Assembly (NCBI GenBank): GCA_961205875.1
Contig: OY540817.1
Span: 15,473,001 to 15,537,000 of the forward strand
DNA: 64,000 nucleotides
Direction of reading: 5' to 3'
From: Sialis fuliginosa
Taxonomy: Eukaryota > Arthropoda > Insecta > Megaloptera > Sialidae
A program made the position numbers and the translations under genes. The notes under the pieces are model-generated. The model saw only the letters and a program-made list of their open reading frames with translations, did not search any database and had not been told where the DNA came from. Of the stretch, positions 1 through 13,006 are shown one piece after another (position 1 is the first letter of the stretch; each line of letters opens with the position of its first letter).

Positions 1-19
1 TCCCTTTTTTAACGTTCGA

Positions 20-34
20 GGGGGGGGGGGGGGG
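20..34. repeat. Homopolymer run of 15 G
   Basis: An uninterrupted run of 15 G sits in otherwise AT-rich DNA. Such runs are unstable and often miscounted, so the exact length is unsafe. The rest of positions 1-229 shows no gene or element. Confidence 0.9.
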
Positions 35-229
35 TAACATGCCTATGTATGTGTCAGCGCTTTTAAAACATTTTTTATCCGAAGTGAATGCATGAAAATT
101 GCAATGTAATAACATTCTACGTTTCTGCCTCGGGTTCACTTTCATGACCAGCGGCTTTAAACACATAGCCACATTAGAGCGAGTTTTTTCATTACTACAA
201 AATGTTAGTTTTGTCACTGATTTGATATA

Positions 230-949
230 CCAAGTGTCCCATTTTAATCTATCACCCCTTTATTTATTTTTCTATCAAATCAAAAAATTATTTAAATGAA
301 AGTTGTTTGTTCGGGTTTGAGGTGGAACCAAAATGGCGTTATTTATTTTTGATTTGGTGGTTGTTTTCAGGGTCAAATAAGGTACATTTTTTTTTTTTAA
401 TGGAAACCTATATTTTTTATTTAGGTATCCTATTTTATAGTAAGAAAGAGCAGATTTTGTCTTAAATAATTTTTAGTATAACTTCAGATTTTAGGTTTTC
501 ATGAATTTTTACTCGGAAACCATCAACTTAAGAGAAAAGTGCAGAAATACAAGATTTATTTTGACCTGATAGAACTACAAAATTTAGATTTATTTTTATC
601 TTTTGTTAATTTTTTTTTGTCTCTTTTTAATTTTTTTTTGCTTTAATATTTTAAACAAAATTTTAAAAAATCCTAAAATAATTTTCCGAGCTATTTCAGA
701 TTAAATTTTTGTTTTTTTCACTTTTCCTCTAAAGTTGTTAGTTTCCAAATAAAAAAATAGTAGAAATCTAAAATCTCAAATAATTTTCTTAATGACAAAA
801 AAATGAAGTCACTAAAAATTATTTAAGACAAAAGCTGCATATTTCTTTCCATAAAATAAAATATCGTTATAAAAAAAGTACAGGTTCCCTTTTGAAAAAA
901 ATGTTGACCTTATTATAAAGGGGGTGATAGATTAAAATGAGACAGCCTG
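230..949. mobile_element. Foldback MITE, ~720 bp, TA target site
   Basis: The two ends are inverted copies: CCAAGTGTCCCATTTTAATC at 230 pairs with the reverse complement of the stretch ending at 949, which reads CAGGCTGTCTCATTTTAATC. Similarity continues inward through the ATCACCCC block and on through most of each arm, for example the GGTACATTTT block near 380 against the AAAATGTTGACC block near 900. A TA dinucleotide flanks both ends (228-229 and 950-951). No transposase frame is present. TA duplication with long inverted repeats fits a non-autonomous Tc1/mariner-like DNA transposon; the superfamily is inferred. Confidence 0.75.
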
Positions 950-1466
950 TATTGTAACAATACAACCTGCATAAAATCGGCTCACTAACTCTCCACGTGC
1001 ATGAAGTAGCGTTATTATAAATACCCATAAAAAATATTGTTTAACCCTATGCACCCGCACAAAATAATTATTTTTTTTATTGATTTTTAATACCATTTCT
1101 TTGCAATGACGAGTAGAGGTTTCGAACACAAAAAAGCTTTTTTCAATCTATGTTCGACCATTTTATCGTAATTACATAACTTTTAATTTTACCCATAACA
1201 ATTTTGACCCTCTTATGAATGAGCAAATTTAAACAAAACTAGAAAGAAGAAAATTAATAATTAATTGTATAATGTTAAATAAAATCTTTAATCCTTTCTA
1301 TTCTATAACCTTCTTTCCCACACGAACACTTTGAAGGTGAAACTTTATTATAATCATAATTAAAGCTATATATAATAACAATTTGAAAACAAGCGAAGCT
1401 CCAAGAAAAAAAATAAATTGTATAAAACTAAATAATTTGTACAACCCTGTAGTTATCCACCCCCAG
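950..1466. other. AT-rich non-coding stretch
   Basis: No repeat structure or coding signal is seen. The short minus-strand open frame at 1298-1498 is uncharacteristic and not called. Confidence 0.5.
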
Positions 1467-1500
1467 TTCAAGCACTCCCGAAGTGGTCGATTGTCCACGG
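1467..1500 (+). CDS. Possible 34-nt microexon (weak)
   Basis: A pyrimidine-rich stretch ending CCACCCCCAG (acceptor) is followed by 34 nt and then a consensus donor, GTGAGTG, at 1501. One frame reads FKHSRSGRLST. The segment is more GC-rich than its surroundings. No flanking exon is identifiable and the product is unknown. The minus strand is also open here, so this may be an ordinary GC-richer non-coding patch. Confidence 0.2.
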
Positions 1501-3284
1501 GTGAGTGTACAAGAAAATCTCGATTGAGATAAATAGAGACGCGCCGGTAAAACCTATCTGACAGAGAAGGTGGTTTCTACAAATTGGAATATTCGAGCTC
1601 GTGGTTATTTTCGATTTTTTACCTCCCCCTTCATCAACATTATGCGCAAAGTATGAAATGAGAAAGAATTGTAATCGCGGAGATCTCCTACCACGTCACG
1701 TTCAGTCAGTAGCGCCGAGTGAAGAACAAAATATTAAATGTGCATGAAGAGTGACTTTTAATTGATAAAGAGTTTTGAATTAGCATGCCATTGCTTCTCT
1801 TGGGGCGTCCACGGTATGCCAAAATAAGAAACCAAACGAGATGCCAGAGTTATCGGAACGCGCGTATTAAAAAATGGACGTGAAAGATATTGCACTTTTT
1901 TTGTACGTACGCCAGAAAAAAATCAAATAGAAAATAGGCAGTACAAAAAAGTTTTATATTTGATTTGATACTTATTCACGAGTCACCACTGTTCACCAAA
2001 TTTGCAATTTTTTCAGTTTTCCACTCTCTTGGTATAGCCCATTCCTCTCTCGCCATTATCTTAATTTGTGTTTATGCGAGTGTGTGCACAACTATTATGG
2101 AAAAAACTTTCATTAACACTCTTATCTGTTGTGATGAGTTTTTGTTAAAATCAGAAAGATACCGTATTAGATTATCTTTCCAATTTAGAAAGATAACATT
2201 GAACACGTAATGATGACATTGTGCTTTAGTTTGTATGTGTGTTCTTAACTGCTACTGTTCATTTGAAAGCAATGCAGTAACATCTAGTTAAAAATCAGGG
2301 GCGCAGATAAAATACTTTTTAAACGTAGGTGTATACTTCGAAAAATTATCTATTTTTAGTTTTAATTCACAAAAAGTTATATGTATTTGCTGTTCCATTT
2401 GCTTTGTTTACATTTGCTATGTTCACAATGAGGATAAACAGTGGCCAATCTAAAATCAAAACAGAAAATATTAAATTATTATTCATGATTTTCATCATTC
2501 AAACTTGATTTTTTATAATTTTAAAGCGCTTACCGCAGAAATTCAGTGATTTTTACATTCTTATACCATGTATATGAAATATAGTATAAGTAAGTATAGT
2601 GTTTAAATTCATACACAACTTTAATATAGAAACTGGTATATAATTAATACCTCTAGCGCTGGTGAAAATTAATACTTATAATATCCATTTAAATATTGAA
2701 TAGGTACTTTTTGAGTTATTATGCAGACCGTAGAAAAAAAGGTAGTTTTGAGAAAAACACGTTTAAATTTTTTAATGGAAAAATCTTATAAATTGCAGTG
2801 AATTATTGGTATACAATTTTTGCGGTTAGCTTCCATACTGTAGGCCTCCTTCTGAATTTTTTTTTTTTTTTGGCATGTTTTAATTCGTTATTAAAAGGAA
2901 TTTTCGAGTATTTGTTAAATGTTCATAAAAGTACCTATAGAGAACAATAAAAACAAAAATAATTTGTTTTAAATGTAGGTCTAAAGTTACAAAGAAAGAA
3001 TATGTATTATTCTTTGGATTTAGTTTAAAATGAATTACGTTTCCTAATAACTTGAAAATTCTTCTACTTTAATTTAAGCATTGCTTTTAATCAAATTAAA
3101 ACTTTTTGTATGACGTAGATATGCCACAGTAAAAACATAAAACCCCATATTATAGAATTGAGTTTAAAATAGGCTTTACAAAATTCAAACTTAATTTAAT
3201 ATAAACTGTAACGTATTTATTCTGTGGAGTGATAAATTTAGAAATTTACAACGAATTGAAATAAAACGTATCGATATAGAGAAA
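1501..3284. other. AT-rich non-coding stretch
   Basis: No convincing gene, inverted repeat or conserved motif is found. There is a poly-T tract near 2859-2872. The open frame at 1965-2210 has no recognisable product. Confidence 0.5.
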
Positions 3285-3385
3285 GGAGTAAGTTAAGAAA
3301 AAGTTAAATTGGTTGGGATTGAGAACGATTCCAATATTGTCCCGGCTGTAGACGATGTAGGATCAGGAGGTATTTGTTGTATTTG
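3285..3385 (+). repeat. Dispersed direct repeat, copy 1
   Basis: This segment is repeated at 4716-4815 in the same orientation. Shared blocks, in order, are GTAAGTT, GGTTAAATTG/AGTTAAATTG, ACGATTCCAATATTG, and a CTGTAG..GATCAGGAGGTATTTGTT block. Short indels separate the blocks, including an extra GACGATG in this copy. No reading frame is conserved between the copies, so it looks like a non-coding interspersed repeat. Confidence 0.7.
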
Positions 3386-3767
3386 TCTCCGCAAAGAGTA
3401 TCTAAGAAATCTCATTCTTTTTCATTACCAGTGCGGCATTTATCAACAACTGAATGAACAACGTTCCAGCTTTCAGCTTTTCTGTGTAATTAAAATAATT
3501 GTTCGTATTTTAATTGGTACAAAAACAGAAAATGTTGATCTAATTAGGACCCTGCAGTTGCACATCAATTTATACATAGTACTGACAAAAAATTTCGAAA
3601 TCTGACTATTTTCACAATGATATACGTGTTTTTGAGATTCTATCCGATAAATAACAATTTAATTTTATTAATGCCAACTGATAACTAAATTTTTCCTATT
3701 TAGACAACTTAAAATTTGAAGTTTATTTGCGTCAAAAAATTACCAATTCGTGATTCTGCGTTGAGAC

Positions 3768-4385
3768 ATTCCGGAACATTATTCCCGGGAATTCCTCGCT
3801 TTCTTTCTGTCTTGAGTCCCGGGAGATTTTTGAATTTCTGATTTAAAATGTATGTAATACATTGTACATTTTATTTTTGAACTAGAAAATTTCTCTATTA
3901 AAAAAGAAAAAACTAAATTTTTTTAACATTTTCCAGTCAACTGGAGAACGGATTCAAAAATTATTTTTTTTATATAAAACATTCCTGACGATAAAACCAA
4001 TATCGACAGAAAACGAGCAAATATTCTCAACAGCAGTAATATTGATAACAAAAATTAAAAGTACGTTATCTGATTCGACATTAAATTCATTGGTATTTCT
4101 AAAAGCTTATTTTGTTTGGCAAAAATAAAATATTAAATTTTTGTGTAATTTTCATTACGTTATCCGTTATTGTATTATATATTTTCATAAATGATAAATA
4201 AATAAGTTAAAAAAATTATATTTTTAAATAAATTTGTTTTAGTAAATGAACTTGTTGGCTTTATTAACACACTATTATATGAAACATACAAATATTAAAA
4301 AAAGTCTATCGAAAATTCCCGAAACCATAAAATTATCACGTTTCGAGTCCCGGGACTTTGAAAAAGCCGAGATTTCAGAATCTCT
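3768..4385. mobile_element. Possible TE with CCCGGG-motif arms
   Basis: The left part (3768-3835) carries CCGGAA, TTCCCGGGAATTCC and GAGTCCCGGGAGATTTTTGA. The right part (4305-4385) carries AATTCCCGAAACC and GAGTCCCGGGACTTTG. The shared GAGTCCCGGGA word and the AT-only core suggest the two ends or repeated modules of one decayed element. Boundaries and class are not determined. Confidence 0.35.
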
Positions 4386-4715
4386 AATACCAATGCATCA
4401 TTATATATTTTGAAATGTATTATTGTTTTGTAAAGTATTATTTAAACTACATTTTTGATAGGTCAAAAGTTGCCAAACAGTTAAACCTATAGTATAGTAA
4501 AGTTCATGTAAGCAAAAATTCAGATATTGACATAATCCGTATGAAATTTTCAAGAAAACGCTAAGCTACGGTTTACCTAATGTTTTTATTCCAATTCTGA
4601 ATATACACATCTTTTATAATTCAAACATCCACGTAAAAAGCAAATCTCGACATAGACCCCTAGATTTAAAATTCATCTGCGTTTACATTTTCATCCAATA
4701 TATAAGGTTAGAGTT

Positions 4716-4815
4716 GAAAAAGCGAGTAGTAAGTTGTACACAAAAGGTTAAATTGATTCCAAAGACGATTCCAATATTGCGAAACTGTAGGATCAGGAGG
4801 TATTTGTTCCATTTG
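4716..4815 (+). repeat. Dispersed direct repeat, copy 2
   Basis: This is the partner of 3285-3385. ACGATTCCAATATTG and GATCAGGAGGTATTTGTT are identical in both copies. It lacks the short GACGATG insertion of copy 1. It overlaps an 88-codon open frame (4714-4980), but the frame is not maintained in copy 1, so that frame is not called as a gene. Confidence 0.7.
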
Positions 4816-5031
4816 TCCGCGCGGGGGATTGTTTACATTGCAAACAGATCCGAAAATTTATATCACCCTAAACTGGAACACGTTAAATTACTCAAAATCA
4901 AACCGATATCGGTTAGATTGCAAGATTTATTTCGTGTTTTGCAACAGCGGGGATGGGATGGATGTGTGAAAAGAAGGTAGTAGATGGGAGAAAAGAGGGG
5001 TCTTATTTCCATACCAAAATATCGAGCATTA

Positions 5032-5050
5032 CAGTGGCGCGTAAACTTTT
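5032..5050 (+). repeat. hAT-like terminal motif CAGTGGCGCG, orphan
   Basis: CAGTGGCG is the same terminal word seen on the well-supported elements at 18322 and 50500. No matching CGCCACTG end with a duplicated GAGCATTA target was found nearby, so this may be a chance match or a truncated copy. Confidence 0.2.
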
Positions 5051-8000
5051 TTTAGGATCAAAATTTTATATATTTTTTACATTAAATAGATAAATACAGT
5101 TATCTCCCAATTTTACAATCAAATATTAGAAACCAATTGTTATTGACTGAGCATCATATTATACTTAATTTTAATTAACTTCAAGAAGATAATGAAATTG
5201 TTTTGAAACATTTAATTTGTAGAAGTAGTCATTTTGGTTTTTGAACTCATATTAAAATCGCAAGTCAAAAAAGTTATCTTCTACTTAACTATGCTTTATT
5301 TAGGCTAGGTAAAATGACAACTGCGTAGATGTGGAACTAAAAAGTGAGAGAAGGAAAATGGGGATTCTGATTTCCGAATCGACATGTCAACAACGGTCTT
5401 TGAGACTTGATTTTAAATACAGAGTAGTAGATAAAACATGTTACGTATACACATGTACTGTGCCGTCTGCGTATTTTTAGAACCTTTTTACTGTAAAGCA
5501 AAATACATACATATGTATGTAGATACATATAGTTTGCCTGTAAATATTTTCATATAGAGAGTTCTACTCGATATACCCTTATCTCAAATAATTCAGCTCA
5601 TTTCATTCATTTGATATATATTGATCAACATTGTACTCAGGGGCTGTACTCAACGGGTTAAAACGAGATTTACCATCCTTAAAAAGAAATGGTTTTTAAT
5701 TACAACATACATTCCAGGCACATAACATTTTTTTATATTATTACTGTTCATTATATTTAAAGTAATATTTACTACCCGCTAGCTGAAAAAACATTGTTAT
5801 ATATAACGTTAATTTAATATTAAAATATTATCAAACTAGCTGAAATAGGATTTATAATGGTTAGGAACTTTAGTTTTCAGTTAATAATTAATTAACTAAC
5901 TGTACGCATTTTCAATTATATAAACTTGAAAGTAGAAAAGTTTTCAGACAAAATAATTACTTGTTTACATATTGTTAGATAAACAAAAGTCGTAAGCATA
6001 TAAAATTCAATAAAACTGTTAAAGTTTAATGATAGATTTTGAATGTTCTTTAAGTTACTCCCATGAAAATATGAAAAATATGTTTCATGAAAATGGGTCC
6101 TAGAGTTTTACACAAAATATTTTATTTGTAGGAATATATTTCAATACATTTTGTTTTGTGAAAAAAATAAGAGATTCAAAATTACTGATTATACTTTTTT
6201 TTAAATACATACACATTTTTAGTCAACAACAATAATTATCAATTTGAACATTAATTGAAGATTTAGTGAAACGTATCGAGAATATATAATATTTCTCAAG
6301 TTGTGTAATTTAATTATATTTTAATATCGGGTACGTAGAAATATTAGTTCTCTTTAGTAAATTATTAAATCATTTCATATTGTATATATTGTAGAATAGA
6401 GGTACTAAAAAATAATAATAAGTTTCTCACTAATTTAAAAAAAAAAAAAAAAATTTTTTTTTAAATATAATAACGTTATTATTCCGATAAAAAGATACTC
6501 CCACGTATTTTTCATGAATAACACAAATTTTTGTGATTTTTTTCTATTTGTTTCATGTCAGTTGAGAGAAATAAAAATTAAAAATGTAACATTATATTGA
6601 ACACAATATTAAAATTCAGAAACAAACAGAACTATTAGGATACGTAGAGAAGATGGGTATAATTTTATTTATGTCATATATGACATGTCAAGATTCATAA
6701 CTTGTGTCTCTAGTATTTGTTCTTATGTCTTCAACATACTACAGGTGATCAGAAAGATTTCAATGGTGATTTTTATTAAACTTCATTACATTTCTTAAAA
6801 TAAAAGAGGTAGGTTTTTTGAAAAAATGAAAACGTATGATAAATTTAATATATTTTAAGTTAATCGTTGTTTTTTTTTTATGTAAGAATACTTTCAATTC
6901 GAGTATATTTTAATCAATCACTAGAAAATATATCATACTAAATAAAGACACTTTTGCTTCAAATATTTAAAATAATATGAATCCTCAAGCAACACCTGAG
7001 AATTCAGATAATAATGAATAAATTATCAAAAATTTAAAAGGATTTTAAAATCAAAATAGTTTCAACAGAACATTCCTTCAGTTTTTAATGTTTTTATTAA
7101 ATATTCTTGTATAAGTATCCTTTAATATGAAAATAAGTTTTGGCTCGTTCTGAATTCAAAACAACTAATTTTATAAATTAACCAAAAATATAATATTACG
7201 ACTTGGGCAAATTATTAGTTAATCATTTAAGATTTTAATGTGAGTCATTTAATTGTAAATGTGGATTAAAAAAATGTATACTTTTATTAGAAAAATATAA
7301 TTATTCAATCAGCTATTTGTGCAAGCCATACAGTTCTATAACTTTGTGTTCACTCTATGAACAACACACCTGATTTAACATGCAGCACTATATGCGTTTC
7401 GCTGACAGCGAGAAACAAAGGGAAAACAATTCATGAATAAGTTTTTGTATCACTTATCATGACTGGTATACATTTATGACTTGACTCTAGGTACTTTCCA
7501 ACTGAAATCATAAAAATGATTTTATTTGATTCGAGAAGAAAAGAAATTGTAATACATTGCACGTTGTTGTCGCTACTGCGACAGATATTTACCTGGAAAT
7601 TCTTTTCTTGGAATCTTTTTTCTCATTTCATTTATTTTTATTTAGTCCTTTTGGCTTTTGAACAATCCACTTATTTACATGCATGTATAATGCATATGCA
7701 TATATTTATATATTTTTAAATATTCTAATCAATTGTTGTATTCTAAATCATTTCTTGATTATTTTTGATATTTCGAACAACATTCTATTCATTGAGATTT
7801 CAATATTTATTTTTCCATCAATATATGAACATTTTTATCATGATTAAATCTTATTAAATAATGTCTTTTTTTATAAAAATACAAATATTTTTATGAATAT
7901 GTATGTAGGAGTTTAAGAATGGTAAAAAACAATTTCGGAAAGTACCTCATATACATATATCAAAATATATTAACTCATGCTTATACAATCAATTTCAATC

Positions 8001-8744
8001 TTGGTTTCTGAGTATGAGTTGTAGTTTTATCAACATGCCATCACATTAATATCTACCTATGCAGTATAAACTATATATATATTGATGGTAAAATAGAAGT
8101 AGTATTTTTTAAGCTTATCTTGCTATTTTGGTTCTATCCCAAGTAACTATTTTTGAAAAGAAAAATCAAAATACGAAATAAAACATAGAATACTCACACC
8201 TACTTTCATTCTTTATTTATTTACCTCAGAAATATTTAACTTCAGCTTACACAAAAACAAGTAAACAAACTTGAAATAACTTTGAGATGATATAAAAAAC
8301 GAAACTTCAAATACATTTTAGATAAAACATAAAAGTATACACAAGAAGGTTCACCCAAATAATAGCAAATCTGTTACGATGTCATTAACAAAGCTGTCAT
8401 GCGATATTATAACATTGGCTGGGTTTCCTGCGAGCTACTATTCGTCTTGCTCAAACTTGGACTTAATTAAACGGGATGAAGTGACATCTGCATTTATTGT
8501 GTTTACCTTTAAACCAGTGGTAATCAAATATTTGCATGTATGTATTTATCGTCGTATATTTATTTATTACAATCCTTGTAATTTGTTTATCTCTTTTTAT
8601 GATGAAATCGAACAAAATCGATTTACTAGAATTACGTAAAAATTTACGACTTTGTTGTTCAATAAAATGATATTGCCATTGTTATTTCTTTACATATACA
8701 TACATACATGTACATGTTTTTCCCAGATTTTTATTAGGACTTCA
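5051..8744. other. Long AT-rich non-coding stretch
   Basis: No gene was found. There is a run of 17 A followed by 9 T at 6437-6462, short palindromes such as ACATACATATGTATGT (5506-5521) and a TGTCATATATGACA palindrome near 6673. The open frames here are short and have AT-biased composition (Phe, Ile, Tyr-rich). Confidence 0.5.
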
Positions 8745-9110
8745 CGCTGAGACAAGATTTTTCTCGGTATCGTCTCGGTCTCAGTATATAAAAACGAGAT
8801 AGAGATTAAGACAACATTTCCTTAAATATGGACGAGATAAGACCATCTGAAATTTTGACGAGAAAAGATGTCAACTTTCTTTTTGTCACGTCAAGAGTCT
8901 GGGTTATAAAAGATTATCAATAATAAGTAAAAATTTACTATTTAAAATTAATCTTAAAAACCCCAATTAAAGGAAGATTCGTTACAGTTCAAAATTTCTT
9001 TGTTTATTATTGAAACATAAGAATAAATAGAAGAAAAAATTCACACGAGACCGAGAATTTTCTCGGTCTCGTGTACGATACGAGATTAATTATTTACTAG
9101 ACGATACCGA
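8745..9110. mobile_element. TE fragment rich in GAGACCGAGA motifs
   Basis: The left part has CTCGGTATCGTCTCGGTCTC followed by several ACGAGATA-like words. The right part contains a perfect hairpin with 14-bp arms (9043-9056 and 9061-9074, arm ACACGAGACCGAGA), followed by ACGATACGAGA and ACGATACCGA. A related GAGACCGAGA segment occurs at 55745-55795. The two motif-rich ends around an AT-rich middle suggest the termini of one degraded element; its class is unknown. Confidence 0.45.
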
Positions 9111-10152
9111 AGCATGTTTTAATCATATAATTTTTTTTTTCATACGAAACACGCTACATGCAATAAGGAAAGTAATGTGAGGTTATTTTTTTTTAAGAAA
9201 AACAGAATCGAATAGAATAGATTTTAGCTGATTTGAAGGGTGCATTGTCCAAAAAAGTATAACACAGCAATATTAGATCATTAGATAAAGCCTCTTATAT
9301 CGAGGAGAAACATTGCTAAATGATCCTTTCCTCTTAAATATAATTTAAGAGAAAAAAACACAAAAAATTTAAAGAACTTTTTTAAATTTTTAAGCGAACG
9401 TTTTCTTTTATAACTAAATAGTGAAATCAGTAATAGCATTTAAATTAAAAAATGACTTTGAACTTTCTTTACAAATACCTATTTCAATTCTTTTTCATTT
9501 ATTCATAAAAATATTTTTTGTTACCACGTATCAGAAACCATTGTTTGATTAAAGATATTGAAAAAATTACAATAATAAAAAAAAATTTCACAGTTTTGAT
9601 ACATATACACCGCATATGTGTTTGTTTGGTACCCCTGATCGACGCATATTTTGCAAGGATTAAAAACGAACGTTATGCATAACTATCAAGGATTATGTTT
9701 ATAAATTAGTTTGCCGTGAGACAGGAAATGGTTGCTGGGCTTTCGTGTGATGAACGTGATGTAAATGTTTATTTTTATAACAATACTCTCTGCAACAGTA
9801 GTATTCAACATAAAGATAACAGCCAACAAAGGGGTAATTTTCGCTTTTGTTTTCATTGAGACGTAGAAAATAGTATACAAAACTACCAACAATTCCAAAA
9901 AGAACATGCGGTTCACCATGCTATATTTTTTTTAATTCAAATTAATATAGACGTTTTTTAAATTGTATCAACCATTTCAATACCAATTATTAATAACGAA
10001 ATATGATTACACTAATAACGATATTGTAATCATACATCGCCTTGATATCTTAAACTAGTAGATAGTTGATTTAAATTACATTTTTCAAAAACAAAGAGAT
10101 GTTATTTTATAGTAAAAATATTATATAGAGGGAACTGGAACCGCTCTGTAGA
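9111..10152. other. AT-rich non-coding stretch
   Basis: No gene, repeat or structured element recognised. Confidence 0.5.
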
Positions 10153-10775
10153 TACAGGATGATTTACAACTAGCGTAAAAAAAATTAACAGTAGATCGAA
10201 GATGTAATTTTAAGCAAAAAACCTTATGTGAACCTATGTACGGAAATTCTTCGTGAGGGAGCTATAATCTTTTACCCAAAATTAGTGTTTATTTAATATC
10301 TAGATAACCCATTGTGCTACAGTTATGAAATTTGAGTAGGGGTGTATGTATGGGAAGAGTATATGATACAAAATACACAAAAATCTTGATGATCTTATGA
10401 CAAATGAGCAAAGTATATTTTTGTGTAGTTTCAATCATATAATCTTCTACAGGAATCCAACTCAGGAAAAAATTCAAGAACTAAACAATACTTGATAAAA
10501 ATCGGCGGGCCCACTGGCCCCATACACCCCTGGACTAAATAATTATTATTTGATACCGAAAATCGATAACACCTATTAATACCAAACCCTGTATCAAATT
10601 TCATAACTGTATCACAATGGGTTCTCTAGATATTAAATAAACATTAATTTTGGACAAAAGATTGTAGCTCCCTCACGAAATATTTCCGGACATACGTTCA
10701 CATAAGGTTTTTTGCTTAAAATTACATCCTCGATCTACTGTTAATTTTTTTTACAGTAATTGTAAATCATCCTGT
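10153..10775. mobile_element. Foldback MITE, ~620 bp, TA target site
   Basis: The ends are TACAGGATGATTTACAA (10153) and its inverted copy TGTAAATCATCCTGTA (ending 10775). The TA bases at each edge are probably the duplicated target. The arms match over about 200 bp with few differences, including AACAGTAGATCGA/TCGATCTACTGTT, the TTTTAAGCAAAAAACCTTATGTGAAC block, CTCCCTCACGAA and a CCCATTGTGCTACAG/CTGTATCACAATGGG pair. The core (about 10340-10590) is not palindromic and holds CGGCGGGCCC. No transposase is present. Confidence 0.8.
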
Positions 10776-13006
10776 ATACAAAATAATAAATGCGTCTTTT
10801 CAATATTGATATCATAATATTTTGATTGAAATTCGATCAAAAAATATGTACTGTACATGTGTAGATATAGAACATGCAGTTTGATTTAACCATTACTAAT
10901 ATTAATTAAATTGTGTTACTAACATTGTCAAAAACAATATGATATGCTTTTAACATATTGTATAAAACATTAGTTATTTATTAAATATCAAACAGAACAT
11001 TACGTTGATGATTTACATTAAAACCCGTGGATTATTTTTGTTATTATAAATAAATGTTTAATATTTATAATAAACACATTATATTATTTATTGAAAGATA
11101 CATATATGTGTTTTTATATTTTTTATAGGCACCTCATATTTTAATTAAAAATATTTTATTTATTACACAGTCATTTGAGAAATCAATATTTTGTTTAATT
11201 TTATTAACAATACAGTAATTCTAACAAAAGTTTACTGAATTTTTTTATAAATATAAGTAAACAGAAAATGTTAATTGCTTTTTAACTGCTGGTAGAGGTA
11301 ACACATTTTTTTGTAAAATACCTTTTAATCTATTAGATTTTTTTACAAAAATAAATATAAGAAAGTAGTGTGTGCCTCACCCCATAAAAACACGGTTGAA
11401 ATTAAACTTCTTTTGTTTTCATTAACCATGCGAATTAAATAAATAAAGCTAGACGCATTAAATTATAATCAATCGTATTACTGACTTAAACTGACTTGTA
11501 CACATCCAACAATCTTTCTCTTATACATATAATAATCGCTCTCTCACGCATAACCGATGTAAATTGCCTTTCTCATATATATACACATCTCTCTTTTACG
11601 CATATACACACTCTTCTTGGCATTTCACCTTAAATACCTGTATACGTGTCAAAAAATCTTTAAAAATATATTTTTTACACTTCTTTTACGCGCTACGTTA
11701 CACAAAAAATATTTATTGTAGAAAACATATGTAGATAGTAGAAAAAATCGTTTTTAACATAATCTAGAAAAAATTAATTTTGGTAATCTTCTAAAAAAAT
11801 AAGCAAAATTCGTCAATTTAGCTTACACATGATCTTTAAAAATTAATGATTAAATATCATATAACTAATATTGAAATTTACCAATCTTTGTATTGAAAAC
11901 AGTAATTGTTAATTGTTTTCTTGAATTACCCAGTTTCAAAAATTACCAAATTAACTTAATAGTTTTTGAGAACTAAGTTATCTATTCATTAACAGTTTAT
12001 CCTGCGGATATTGAACCAATTGAACTCCTAAGAGCAAAATAAAACAAAAACAACAAGTCAAACAATGTGAGATAGTTTTGCTTTAATAGCTCGAAAAACT
12101 AATCATGTTTCTACAAGATTAACCAACGTGTTTAAAAAGAATACTAGACAGTAGTGTTTTGTTTTCTATCAGATAGTGACGAATTGGTGCGCTGCCGTTT
12201 AGTATTGATCACAAAAGAGATAGAAGATGTTCTGTTCCCACTGCTCCTCATTGTATTCTTTGAGTTCTATTGTTCAGAATTATAACAAAAAAGAAATAAG
12301 TAACTGGAGAAGATAATAATTGGAGTATATGATATTTTTCAGACATAAATTGGTTGCTTAGTAAAAAAGTTTAATAAAAAATAAATAAAAAAGAAGTTTC
12401 TATTTTTGTTTGGGTTCTTTTACTGTTAGATATTACTTGTCTCAAATTATTTGTTTCTGCAGAACAAAATGATATTTGATAGGTTTTTGACATATCATCT
12501 TTCATAAAAATATATCAAAGGAAAATGTTTATCTATATTTCTGTTGATACATATTTTGTTGGATTAATTATGACTTACATACAATAAGGCATACAATTCA
12601 ATGATCAACTTCAAAAATGTAATTTAAAAGAAGCAATTCGAAAAATTGAAATTACCTGCACAGTACAAATATCATTTATTTTAACGTTTTCCTCGAATAA
12701 ATACATATACAAAAACTAAATAGGAAAATGTTTATCCTAAAATGACCAAATATCAATTATCATGTCAAGACTTAAGTAAGACCCATTACACGACGTAATT
12801 GTAACATCGATATGTAGATATACTAATGGACAGTAAAACTCAAAAATACATTTTATTTATATTTTTCAAAATCTTGAGATGAAAATTGCAAGCGCATTGG
12901 ATTCACAAAAAAAAAAAATTCGTTGGTGGAGGTGCTGTGTAATAAAAAATATTTCTATTTATTTTTTGTATTTATATGTCTCCTGGATCTCGTAAATGTT
13001 ACTTAC
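10776..13006. other. AT-rich non-coding stretch
   Basis: No gene recognised. A CT-rich patch with repeated TCTCTC and CATATACACA words lies near 11515-11620. The segment near 12180-12260 is slightly richer in GC, with no coding or repeat signal I can support. Confidence 0.5.
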
